Positions 8,986 through 16,732 of a stretch of 45,207 nucleotides of DNA are shown piece by piece (position 1 is the first letter of the stretch; every line of letters starts with the position of its first letter). The notes under the pieces are model-generated. The model did no database searches. It had not been told where the DNA came from and was given only the letters and a program-made list of their open reading frames with translations. Source of the stretch: Candidatus Poribacteria bacterium (lineage in GTDB: Bacteria; Poribacteria; WGA-4E; GCA-2687025); the NCBI GenBank assembly GCA_018644665.1, contig JABGQA010000142.1, positions 1-45,207 of the forward strand. Direction: 5' to 3'. The translations under genes were made by a program, and so were the position numbers.

Positions 8986-9939
8986 ATGACAGAAGCAGTG
9001 CATCGGGTGGCGCCTCGCGGCTTCACTGGAGACCAATGGGACGCGTTCATGGACGAGGGGTTCCTCGTGTTCGAGGATGCCCTGACCCCCGACGAGGTCG
9101 CCTACTACCTGAACGCCGTCGACGAACTCGCCGCGAGCGATCCCAATCGTCGGCCGGATCGGACGCACACTCCTGGCAACGTCGTCGAGCGTGGCAAGGT
9201 CTGGGCCGACCTGATCGACCATCCACGACACGTCGGCTATCCGTACGACGTCTACGGCGAACTCCTCAAGTTGCACATGTCGCAGGTGTTCATCCGACCG
9301 AAGGGCGGGAGCCACAACATCTGGCATCCCGACGGCGCGCGGGGGGTGCCGTACGGCGTGTTCTCTCCCGAGTTACCCCTGCAGATTAAGGTCGGCTACT
9401 GGCTCACCGATCTACCTCGGGCCAAGATGGGCAACTTCGTCTACATGCCGGGTAGCCACCGAACACACTACATGCAGGGGTACGACACGCATGAGAGCGT
9501 GCCAGGCGAACGCATCGTCACGCTGCGCGCCGGCACGATGACGCTCATGCACGCGAGCCTGTGGCATCGCGTCGAACCCAACGAGAGCGACGTCACACGG
9601 AAGAACATCTTCTACGCGTACTGCCCGTCGTGGATCTGTGAGGGTGATCGCCACCGGTCCTCGCCGGAGTGGTTGGAGACCCTCAACCGCGAACAGCGCA
9701 TCATCATGCGCGCCTACTCGGGCGCGTACACGCGGACGAAGCCGCCAGCCGAGGACTCGCCGTTGTTCCTCGACCGAGAGACCGGCGAGGCGTCGGACCC
9801 AGAGGCAGACGCGACCGTGGCGCTGCATCGTCAGAAGCGGCAGACGTGGGTCGAGAAGAGAATGGGTGTCCCCTACAACGGACCGCTGTCGCACGTGTTC
9901 GAGTCGCGACGTCCGGGCGACAGCCCGGCGGCGGGCTGA
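8986..9939 (+). CDS. Phytanoyl-CoA dioxygenase (PhyH) family Fe(II)/2-oxoglutarate oxygenase
   Basis: 317 residues, ATG after AAGGGGGAG. The PhyH family hydroxylates small molecules using Fe(II), 2-oxoglutarate and O2 in the cytoplasm. The metal triad is visible: HxD at His114/Asp116 (NIWHPDGAR) and distal His194 (SLWHRVEPNESD). Arg205 is placed to bind 2-oxoglutarate. 'GNFVYMPGSHR' near residues 149-159 is the usual core strand and turn. The substrate is unknown; bacterial family members often act on secondary metabolites or lipids. The kinase gene follows after four bases, so the pair is likely co-transcribed. Confidence 0.92.
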   Translation: MTEAVHRVAPRGFTGDQWDAFMDEGFLVFEDALTPDEVAYYLNAVDELAASDPNRRPDRTHTPGNVVERGKVWADLIDHPRHVGYPYDVYGELLKLHMSQVFIRPKGGSHNIWHPDGARGVPYGVFSPELPLQIKVGYWLTDLPRAKMGNFVYMPGSHRTHYMQGYDTHESVPGERIVTLRAGTMTLMHASLWHRVEPNESDVTRKNIFYAYCPSWICEGDRHRSSPEWLETLNREQRIIMRAYSGAYTRTKPPAEDSPLFLDRETGEASDPEADATVALHRQKRQTWVEKRMGVPYNGPLSHVFESRRPGDSPAAG

Positions 9940-9943
9940 GCAG

Positions 9944-10984
9944 ATGGACGAAGCGGCGCTGTCACGGCTTCTCGACGCGTTCGCGGGGGCACGAATCGCC
10001 GTCGTCGGGGACTTCTTCCTGGACAAGTACCTCGTCGTTGATCCGTCTATCGCCGAGGTGTCCATCGAGACGGACCTAGAGGCACACCAGATCGTAGGCA
10101 AGCGCCTCAGTCCTGGCGCCGCCGGCACGGTAACGTCGAACCTGGCTGCGCTTGGCGTGGGCACGATCCACGCCGTAGGCCTCATCGGACGTGATGGCGA
10201 GGGATTCGAGCTGAGGGAAGGTCTCCACGCCCGCGGCGTGACGACGGGCTTTCTTACAGAGGCCCCGGACAGGTTCACCCCGACGTACACGAAGCCGATG
10301 GCCGTGCAGGCCGACGGCTCCGAAGTCGAGATGAACCGGCAGGACATCAAGAACCGCACGAGGACTCCCGAAGCGCTCGAGGACGCGGTGATAGGCGACC
10401 TTCGACGGGTCGTGCCGGAAGTCGACGCCGTCATCGCGCTGGACCAAGTGCAGGAGCGGAACTTTGGGGTGGTGACAGATCGCGTGCGTGCCGAGTTGGC
10501 CACGCTGGCGCGCGAGCACACCGACACTGTGTTTTTCGGGGACGCGCGCGCGCACATCGCCGACTTCCGCAACATCATCATCAAGCCGAACGCGTTCGAG
10601 GCGGTGTCGGCGATCCGCCCTGGGTACAGCGGCGAGCCAACGCTGGATCTCGCGCGGGATTGCGCCGAGGAACTCGCGCGACGGACGGCGCGGCCTCTCT
10701 ATGTCACGCTGGGGCCGGATGGTATACTGGTCTTCGACGGTAAGGACTGGAGTCACGCGCGCACGGTCCCGGCGGAGGGGCCTATCGACATCGTTGGGGC
10801 GGGGGACAGTACCACGGCGGGCATCGTCTCCTCCCTATGTAGCGGCGCATCGTTGCATGACGCCGCGCTCATCGGCAACGTCGTCGCATCCATCACTATC
10901 CAGCGTATCGGCACGACCGGGACGGCGTCGCCTGAAGAGGTGCGCGCCCGGTTCGGGCGGTTCGCAGCCGCTGGCATGGTTTGA
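9944..10984 (+). CDS. PfkB-family carbohydrate kinase (RfaE/HldE N-domain-like)
   Basis: 346 residues, starting four bases after the PhyH stop. Ribokinase/PfkB fold: the N-terminal signature region is IAVVGDFFLDKYL (18-30) and 'LSPGAAGTVTSNLAALG' (55-71). The C-terminal ATP-binding signature IVGAGDSTTAG contains the anion hole and catalytic base Asp288. The N-terminus resembles the heptose-phosphate kinase domain of HldE, but no adenylyltransferase domain is attached and other heptose genes are absent, so the sugar substrate is open. No membrane segment is present. Coupling to an oxygenase gene suggests a small-molecule modification step. Confidence 0.85.
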   Translation: MDEAALSRLLDAFAGARIAVVGDFFLDKYLVVDPSIAEVSIETDLEAHQIVGKRLSPGAAGTVTSNLAALGVGTIHAVGLIGRDGEGFELREGLHARGVTTGFLTEAPDRFTPTYTKPMAVQADGSEVEMNRQDIKNRTRTPEALEDAVIGDLRRVVPEVDAVIALDQVQERNFGVVTDRVRAELATLAREHTDTVFFGDARAHIADFRNIIIKPNAFEAVSAIRPGYSGEPTLDLARDCAEELARRTARPLYVTLGPDGILVFDGKDWSHARTVPAEGPIDIVGAGDSTTAGIVSSLCSGASLHDAALIGNVVASITIQRIGTTGTASPEEVRARFGRFAAAGMV

Positions 10985-11086
10985 AGGCCCTGACATCCAA
11001 CGACCAACCGCGTGGCCAACGCGCCGCGAATGAACGCTACCATACCCGCACGGCACCGCGACTCGGCTGACATTTCGGAGAACGGT

Positions 11087-11914
11087 ATGAACTACGGCGC
11101 GCGCTCCCCACTCGGGGGAAACGGGGCTGGCAACGTCGTTCCGGTCGATCCCACGATGGCCGGTAGCTATCTGTTGTCCATGGACGCAGGGGTCGCGTCC
11201 GGGCTGTTCGGGGGACTGCCCGAGGCTCAGAAGCTGAACATCATCGAGGCGACGCCGGACCCCTACGACCGCGAGGAGCTTTACTACCTCGTGCCGGACT
11301 GCACGGAGTTGGTACAAGCCAGTTCTGTGGAACGCGTCCTCGAAGTGCTCAACACGGCGATGGGCACTGGCCTCACATGTGGGATTCTGTCGGCGGTGAG
11401 CGTGCCGCAGTTCACCGAGATGTTCACGCGGACCGTGTTCCAGGACGGAGCGCCGGATCGCGAGATGGTCGCTCTGTGGGTCGCCGAACTCACCGAGTTG
11501 GAACCGGACGAACTCACCGGGCTCCTGAATCAGCTGGATGTGGAACTTCTCGCGGAGCTATTCCGCGACCGCATAGACATGCCCCACCGGTACAAGGGTA
11601 TGGCGATCGACTCCGGCATGGTCGAACTCGAGCAGATCGAGTTCGGCGAAGACGAGCAGGCGCGGATGCTGGCGCAACTCATGTGGGCGTCTGACCCCGA
11701 GGTATTCATCGCGGTTCTGCGCGAGTTGCTCACGCAGGACGAGGAGGCGGGCACGCACGTGGAAGAGGGCATGGACCCCGAGGAGGAGGAGCCCACGCCG
11801 CCGCCGAAGGACGACCGCCTCGCCACCTTCGATATGAGCAAGATCGACCAGTTGCTGCCTCCGGCCAAACCCAGCACAAAGACCGAAGACGACCCGTCCG
11901 GCGCGGACAGTTGA
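11087..11914 (+). CDS. DUF6178-like protein, N-terminal part
   Basis: 275 residues, ATG at 11087 after CGGAGAACGG. It is alpha-helical and acidic with repeated leucine/aspartate helices: VERVLEVLNTAMGTG, VALWVAELTELEPDELTG, QLDVELLAELFRD, MLAQLMWASDPEVFIAVLRE. From memory these match the N-terminal and middle part of DUF6178 proteins of delta-proteobacteria, which are usually about 530-580 residues. A low-complexity acidic/proline linker (EEGMDPEEEEPTPPPKDD) ends the protein. The next gene overlaps its stop as TTGA and could supply the missing C-terminal half. Function is unknown and it is predicted cytoplasmic. Confidence 0.65.
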   Translation: MNYGARSPLGGNGAGNVVPVDPTMAGSYLLSMDAGVASGLFGGLPEAQKLNIIEATPDPYDREELYYLVPDCTELVQASSVERVLEVLNTAMGTGLTCGILSAVSVPQFTEMFTRTVFQDGAPDREMVALWVAELTELEPDELTGLLNQLDVELLAELFRDRIDMPHRYKGMAIDSGMVELEQIEFGEDEQARMLAQLMWASDPEVFIAVLRELLTQDEEAGTHVEEGMDPEEEEPTPPPKDDRLATFDMSKIDQLLPPAKPSTKTEDDPSGADS

Positions 11915-12825
11915 GCGACGGGCCGATGCTGCCCGACGCCGTTTCCGACTCCACTAGCGACCTATTCCTGTTCCAAGCGCTGCGGGCGGGGATGGATTCC
12001 GGCGCCTTGCCGTTCGGATCCCACGATCGGATCACGGCGGAGTTGTCCGCCTTGGCGTCGGCCGACATGGACGCTCTCGTGCTCCGCGAGTCGCACTCGA
12101 CCGCGCGTGAGATGGCCTTCGCCGGCGCCCTTCACCGTGTGACGGTCGGGTTGGAGTACGCTGCGGAACGCCATGCCGCGCGCGGGGCCGACTTACTGGC
12201 GCGGTCAGCGCTAGCAACGGCAGCCAACACGGGAGCCGCGATCCTTGCGCGCGTACGTGACAGGGCGGAGGCGGCGCGGGAAGCGTTGCGTCTGACGAGC
12301 GACCTGCCGACCGCACTGTCCGTCCTGGATGAATTGGCCCTCGTGAATACGATTGAGGACGTGTTCCTAGTAGAACTCACGCGCGGCCGGTTGACGATTC
12401 AACAGCCCGCGCCGCGGCTGACGGAGACGTCCCCTGCGCGGTGGATCGCGTCGCTCGAGGACATACAGACGGCGTCCGCGATGCTGGGGTTCCTCGACGT
12501 GCGCGGAGATCTGTTCGCCTCGTTCCCCCGCGAGCGCCTGTTCGCCCAGACGTACCCTACGGACGCCTTCGGCGGGTGTGACGCGGTCGTCATATGTCGA
12601 ATGTTGACACTCGCCGTCATCTCCGGGTCCCCCGAGGCGCGTTTCCATCTTACGCAACGGGACATCGCCGACTTCCGCGCGGCCGGGCACGGCGCCGAGA
12701 CTCTTCGCGCGTGGATCGCCGACTACGTATCCATGGCGACGCCGACTGCGCAGCAGGAACCGGCTCGCGAGTACTTGGAGGCGTGCGCCGAGGCGCTGCC
12801 CGACCTGCTGGATCTGCTGATCTAG
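11911..12825 (+). CDS. Helical protein, possible C-terminal half of a split DUF6178 protein
   Basis: 304 residues from a TTG at 11911 whose last two bases overlap the upstream TGA (TTGA), with no evident Shine-Dalgarno. Translation therefore probably depends on termination-reinitiation or a -1 shift from the upstream gene. It is all helical, with features such as 'FLFQALRAGMDSGALPF', 'LASADMDALVLRESHSTARE' and a long alanine/arginine helix near 85-130. Combined length with the upstream protein is 579 residues, the usual size of fused DUF6178 proteins. The match is weak, and sequencing frameshift is an alternative to a true split gene. Confidence 0.6.
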   Translation: MSDGPMLPDAVSDSTSDLFLFQALRAGMDSGALPFGSHDRITAELSALASADMDALVLRESHSTAREMAFAGALHRVTVGLEYAAERHAARGADLLARSALATAANTGAAILARVRDRAEAAREALRLTSDLPTALSVLDELALVNTIEDVFLVELTRGRLTIQQPAPRLTETSPARWIASLEDIQTASAMLGFLDVRGDLFASFPRERLFAQTYPTDAFGGCDAVVICRMLTLAVISGSPEARFHLTQRDIADFRAAGHGAETLRAWIADYVSMATPTAQQEPAREYLEACAEALPDLLDLLI

Positions 12826-12897
12826 GCGATCTCGTTGCCGCCCTGGACACCGTCCGATAGAATGGCCTGCCCCTTCCCCGTCGGGAGACAGAGCAGC

Positions 12898-13299
12898 ATG
12901 AAGCGTGTCGCGCTAGCGTTCGCCACCGTGTGCCTGCTGGCCGGGTGCTCCCGTGGCCATTCCGACTGGTTCCGAATCTACGAGGCGAGAGCGGCCGTCG
13001 ACGCGTTGCGTCAAGATCCCGCAGCGCAGAGCGCGCCCGGCGACGTCGAACGCGTGAGCGCGCTCCTAGACCAGGCAGAGACGGCGCTCGCGGAAGGCCG
13101 CGGTGACGAAGTCGCGCAGGTTGCGGAGTTGGCCTTGTTGCGGGCGCATATCGCGCGGATGGGCGCTGCCCTCGAGCGCATCGAGGAAGACGCGAGCGAA
13201 GCCGAGACCGCACTGACTGCGGCGACGCAGTCGGCCGATGCCGAACAGCGTCGCTTGCGTGATGCTAAGGCTGACTTGGAAGCCCTCAATGAACGCTAG
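12898..13299 (+). CDS. Small coiled-coil lipoprotein (DUF4398-like)
   Basis: 133 residues; ATG at 12898 preceded by GGGAGA. Signal peptide with lipobox LLAGC, lipid Cys17. The mature protein begins DWFRIYEARAAVDALRQDP and continues as alanine/glutamate-rich helices that likely form a coiled coil (IEEDASEAETALTAATQ, LRDAKADLEAL). It resembles DUF4398 lipoproteins, which often sit next to OmpA lipoproteins. The start of the OmpA gene overlaps its last 11 nt, so joint translation and a shared envelope role are likely. Confidence 0.75.
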   Translation: MKRVALAFATVCLLAGCSRGHSDWFRIYEARAAVDALRQDPAAQSAPGDVERVSALLDQAETALAEGRGDEVAQVAELALLRAHIARMGAALERIEEDASEAETALTAATQSADAEQRRLRDAKADLEALNER

Positions 13300-15010
13300 T
13301 CTCACGATGCTCGCGCAGACGACAACCGTGAAGCGGCGCATCGGCGCCGGAGCCGCAGCCGTTGCGCTCTCCTTCGCGCTGGCGACGGGGTGTGGGTCGT
13401 CCATCGCCGCGATCGATTTGCAGTCCGCCGTCGACGACGCGAACGCCGCCGTGCAGGCCTCTGGCGCGGAAGCCGGGGGCCGTGACGAGCACGCGCTCGC
13501 GCAGCGACTGCTGGAGGAGTCCGTTCGGCAGCAGGACGGAGGCGACGCGTGGGCGAGCTACTACCTCGCCGTTCGCGCGGCGTACACGGCCGACGTGGCG
13601 CGCGTGTCGGCCCGCGATGAACGGGCGCGACGGCGGCTCGATCGGCTCCGACAGGATACGCTTGAAGCGAAACTGCGCGCCGCGCAGGCGGGCTCCGAGG
13701 CGTCAATCACCCGCAGGCTGATCGCGGAGACGCTACAGGCCCGCGCGGAGGCCGACGCTGCGGCCGCGCGGCAGGACGCGGAAAAGGCCCGCGGCCGCGC
13801 GACGCAGACCGACGCGGACGCGCAACTCAGCGTGGAGAAGGCGCTCGCCGAGGCCGAGCTAAGCAAGGCGCAGTTCCTCATGGACCTGGCGACGGAGGCG
13901 GAGGCCGGGACACACGACGCCGACGGGTACGCGCGAGCACAAGGCCTCATCGACGCCACAGACGGCCTCCTCGCCGAGGGGTCGAATCGCGCGGCCCGGC
14001 TGAAGGCGATCGAAGCGTACCGCGCCGCGAGTGACACCAGGCAGGCGGCCCTGAACAAGCAGGGAGCGCAACGGAGCCAATCGACAGAGGCGCGATTCGG
14101 GCGCGCTGTGGACGCCGCCATGCAGATCGGTCGCGCAGCCGCCGAGGTAGATCGAGCACGCGACGCGGACGCCGTCCGGCACGCTCCCGCGGAATTCGGC
14201 GCGGCTACTGACGCCCTTACCAGGGCCGAGGCCGCCCACGCGGCCGGCTCCTATCCCGAGGCCGCTCGTCTCGCGACCGCGGCAGGCGAGGCCGCTCACA
14301 GGGCGATCGTAGCCGGCGAGGGCGCGAAGACGCGGGACATGGCGACGCGACGACGCGAAGAGCAAGAGGCGATGGTCAAGGACGCGGTGCTTCGCGTGCG
14401 CCGCGCCGCCGACACCCTGGATACTCTCACACGTAGGCTCTCGCCTGGCGATCTCGCCACGGCGGGGTCGTATGCCGACCTGGCCGAGAGCGCGTTGGCG
14501 GATAGCAACCTCGACCTCGCAGTGGCGAACGCGGATCGCGCGCACGGGCTGATGGACGCCGTTGAGCGCAAGGGCGCCGACTCCAAGGAGGCCGAGGCGG
14601 GTCTCGTTTCCAAGGCGAAGTCGCTGCCCGACACACAGGCGTTCACGACGTCGAAAGGCGTCGTGTTGCGGGTCACGGGGGATCTGTTCGCCGTCGGCAA
14701 GACCGAGCTGAAGAAGTCGGCGTACCCCAGCGTGGCGAAGCTTGCCGCGGCGCTGCTCCCAGCGGCCGGGAGCTACGACGTGGTCGTCGAGGGTCACACA
14801 GACAAGTCCGGCGATGCGGACACCAACGTCCGGCTGTCCAAGGAGCGCGCCGGCGCGTTCGCGAAACTGCTCGCGGAGTACCTGGGCGCGGCCGGGTCGA
14901 ACGTCACGTCGACCGGCTACGGCGCGAAGCAGCTGATCGCAGGCGTTGCGCCGACGGACGCGAGCAATCGCCGAATCGAGATCGTCGTGCTAACGCGCAA
15001 GGCATCGTGA
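13289..15010 (+). CDS. OmpA-family lipoprotein with long coiled-coil stalk
   Basis: 573 residues from the ATG at 13289 (GGAAG upstream); MLAQ at 13307 is an alternative start. Lipobox LATGC at Cys35. Residues about 45-440 are an Ala/Arg/Glu-rich helical stalk of DUF4398-like repeats. Residues about 460-570 form an OmpA peptidoglycan-binding domain: VVVEGHTDKSGD, the NVRLSKERA motif and SNRRIEIVV are all present. The protein should anchor in the outer membrane by lipid and hold the peptidoglycan layer. It pairs with the preceding lipoprotein through an 11-nt overlap. Confidence 0.9.
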   Translation: MNASLTMLAQTTTVKRRIGAGAAAVALSFALATGCGSSIAAIDLQSAVDDANAAVQASGAEAGGRDEHALAQRLLEESVRQQDGGDAWASYYLAVRAAYTADVARVSARDERARRRLDRLRQDTLEAKLRAAQAGSEASITRRLIAETLQARAEADAAAARQDAEKARGRATQTDADAQLSVEKALAEAELSKAQFLMDLATEAEAGTHDADGYARAQGLIDATDGLLAEGSNRAARLKAIEAYRAASDTRQAALNKQGAQRSQSTEARFGRAVDAAMQIGRAAAEVDRARDADAVRHAPAEFGAATDALTRAEAAHAAGSYPEAARLATAAGEAAHRAIVAGEGAKTRDMATRRREEQEAMVKDAVLRVRRAADTLDTLTRRLSPGDLATAGSYADLAESALADSNLDLAVANADRAHGLMDAVERKGADSKEAEAGLVSKAKSLPDTQAFTTSKGVVLRVTGDLFAVGKTELKKSAYPSVAKLAAALLPAAGSYDVVVEGHTDKSGDADTNVRLSKERAGAFAKLLAEYLGAAGSNVTSTGYGAKQLIAGVAPTDASNRRIEIVVLTRKAS

Positions 15011-15114
15011 TCCGGCGTCGCGTGTTAAGCGGGAGCTAGCCGCGCGACGCGGCGGGGCGCGAGAACGGGCTTCGCGCGTGTCGCACACCCCATCCCACTT
15101 CGACCGGAGTGCCT

Positions 15115-16092
15115 ATGCGAGCGACTGCCGTCAGCGTCGGCGTCCTCCTCGCCATCGTCGGCGCTCTCACTGCGTACGTGTACACAGCGCCGCCGCTCCC
15201 TTTCTCGCCAACGCGCGAAGACCTGTCCGCGGGGATCGTGGACGTGACCGTTGCCAACGTCGCGCCGTTCGTGGTCGGGGGGAAGGTCGTAGTCGACACC
15301 GGTGACGCGTCGACGCCGGCCACGGTTGTGGCCATCGACGCCGAACGGGACCTCGTGGCCCTAGACACGCCCCTCCGGGGCCCGGCTCCGGCCGGCTCGC
15401 GTGTCGCCTTAGCGGACGTCGCCACAATCGTGGCCGTGTTCGACGACCGCGTCGGCCTACGACGGTTCCCCCGCGTCGACTCCCGCACGTACGCGCACGC
15501 CCCGCCCGGCATGTCTCGTGAGGTGATGCTGTTCGTCGACGGGTGGGTGAAGGTCGAGATCGCGACGCCTATCGACGGCTGGGCGATGGCGTCATCGTCT
15601 CGCGTCGTGCACTCCGGCCTCGTCGAGGAATTGGCGTTCTCGACGCGCGCGGCGGTGCGCCGTCTTCCGTACCGAGACGAGGCGCTTGTGCGCTGGGAAG
15701 GGCGGGTCGTGAAGAAGACGAGCGACCCGTTGGAGGATGGGACGCCCGCATATCAACTACAGGCGGCGAGCATCGATGGCGACCATCGCGTCTTCCGCAT
15801 CACGCCTGCCGCGTGGGCGACGTTCCACGAGACGGATTACATCGTCGATCGGGAAGGCAAAGGCCTGGCGCAGGCCGACATTCCCATAGGCTTCACGGAA
15901 TTGGGCCCGCCGTACGAGCTGCTGGAGCGGGACGGCGAACGCGTCAAGATCCAATGGCAGGACCAGGGGTGGGTACCGGCCGGGTCCTGCCGCCTTGAGG
16001 TTCGATACAACTACTCCACCACGCGGCGCCAAGACGTGTCTCTGCGGCTGCGCGAGTCGCTCACGCGTCTGCTGCGTCGCGGGCAGCGTTGA
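15115..16092 (+). CDS. Membrane-anchored protein with SH3-like segments, function unknown
   Basis: 325 residues; I choose the ATG at 15115 (GGAG nine bases upstream) over an in-frame GTG two codons earlier. One N-terminal hydrophobic helix (VSVGVLLAIVGALTAYVY) anchors it in the inner membrane, with the rest outside. Beta-rich modules include 'MLFVDGWVKVEIATPIDGWA' near 140-159 and 'VKIQWQDQGWVPAGSCRL' near the end. Both resemble bacterial SH3 domains used for peptidoglycan or peptide binding. Family not recognised with certainty. The 3' end overlaps the convergent PfpI gene by 32 bp. Confidence 0.7.
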   Translation: MRATAVSVGVLLAIVGALTAYVYTAPPLPFSPTREDLSAGIVDVTVANVAPFVVGGKVVVDTGDASTPATVVAIDAERDLVALDTPLRGPAPAGSRVALADVATIVAVFDDRVGLRRFPRVDSRTYAHAPPGMSREVMLFVDGWVKVEIATPIDGWAMASSSRVVHSGLVEELAFSTRAAVRRLPYRDEALVRWEGRVVKKTSDPLEDGTPAYQLQAASIDGDHRVFRITPAAWATFHETDYIVDREGKGLAQADIPIGFTELGPPYELLERDGERVKIQWQDQGWVPAGSCRLEVRYNYSTTRRQDVSLRLRESLTRLLRRGQR

Positions 16093-16645
16093 GCAGCTTC
16101 ATGAACTCGCGCATCCAAGGCGCGTTGTCCCAGAATGTCCGCGCACAGACCATGTTCCCGTCAACGACTACCGGTTGGTCCAGGTATGTCGCGCCGGAGA
16201 ACTCAGCGTCGTAACGACACTTGGGGACGGTGGTGACGTTGCGTCCGCGAATCACGTCTGCTGCCGCCACGATTTCGATCCCGTGACACACGACGCCGAC
16301 GGGCTTCTCCTTCTCGCAGAAGCTCCGCGTGATGCGCATCAGATCCTCGTCGTATCGTAGATACTCCGGTGCGCGGCCGCCACTTATCACAAGACCTGTG
16401 TATTCGTCAGGGTCGACGTCGCGAAAGGCGAGGTCGCTCGCCAGCTTGTAGCCCTTGGATTCCTCGGTCAGATCCCAGTCGGGCCGCGGGTCGTGGATGA
16501 CCATCTGATAGACGCGCTTCTCGGGGGCGATCACGACGCACTCGTAGCCGTCCTCCTGGACGCGGAAGTACGGGTACAGCGTGTCCGTCGCCTCCACCGC
16601 GTCGCCGATCACGAGCAGCACCTTGTGTAGTGTGGTGTTCGGCAT
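16061..16645 (-). CDS. DJ-1/PfpI family protein (class I glutamine amidotransferase-like)
   Basis: 194 residues, ATG at 16645 after GGAGGGATC. DJ-1/PfpI core: N-terminal strand VLLVIGDAVEATD with Glu18, 'YTGLVISGGRAPEYLR' near 82-97, and the nucleophile elbow VVCHG with Cys120-His121. 'TFWDNAPWMREFMKLL' is the typical C-terminal helix. The family includes proteases, glyoxalases and amidases, and the exact activity cannot be read from sequence. It is predicted cytoplasmic, with no signal peptide. Its stop lies inside the 3' end of the opposing SH3-like gene. Confidence 0.9.
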   Translation of the reverse strand: MPNTTLHKVLLVIGDAVEATDTLYPYFRVQEDGYECVVIAPEKRVYQMVIHDPRPDWDLTEESKGYKLASDLAFRDVDPDEYTGLVISGGRAPEYLRYDEDLMRITRSFCEKEKPVGVVCHGIEIVAAADVIRGRNVTTVPKCRYDAEFSGATYLDQPVVVDGNMVCARTFWDNAPWMREFMKLLNAARDAADA

Positions 16646-16732
16646 GATCCCTCCCTGTCGTGGCACGTCAATGGCTGGCGGCGAGTCTAGTTCAGGCTTG
16701 CCGGTCACTCAAGATGGCCGACACGGCCCCGC

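Noticed and set aside
9412..10584. 390-codon minus-strand frame opposite the PhyH and PfkB genes
   Set aside because: It spans two recognisable plus-strand genes and their junction; composition is Arg/Ser-rich and shadow-like.
13859..14797. 312-codon minus-strand frame antisense to the OmpA lipoprotein
   Set aside because: The plus-strand OmpA domain and lipobox are clear; the antisense product has no domain and is a GC-rich shadow.
16661..16675. Second sigma-54-like match TGGCACGTCAATGGC on the plus strand
   Set aside because: It points into the 3' end of a minus-strand gene, with no plus-strand gene downstream, so it is taken as a chance match and a reminder that the motif can arise by chance.
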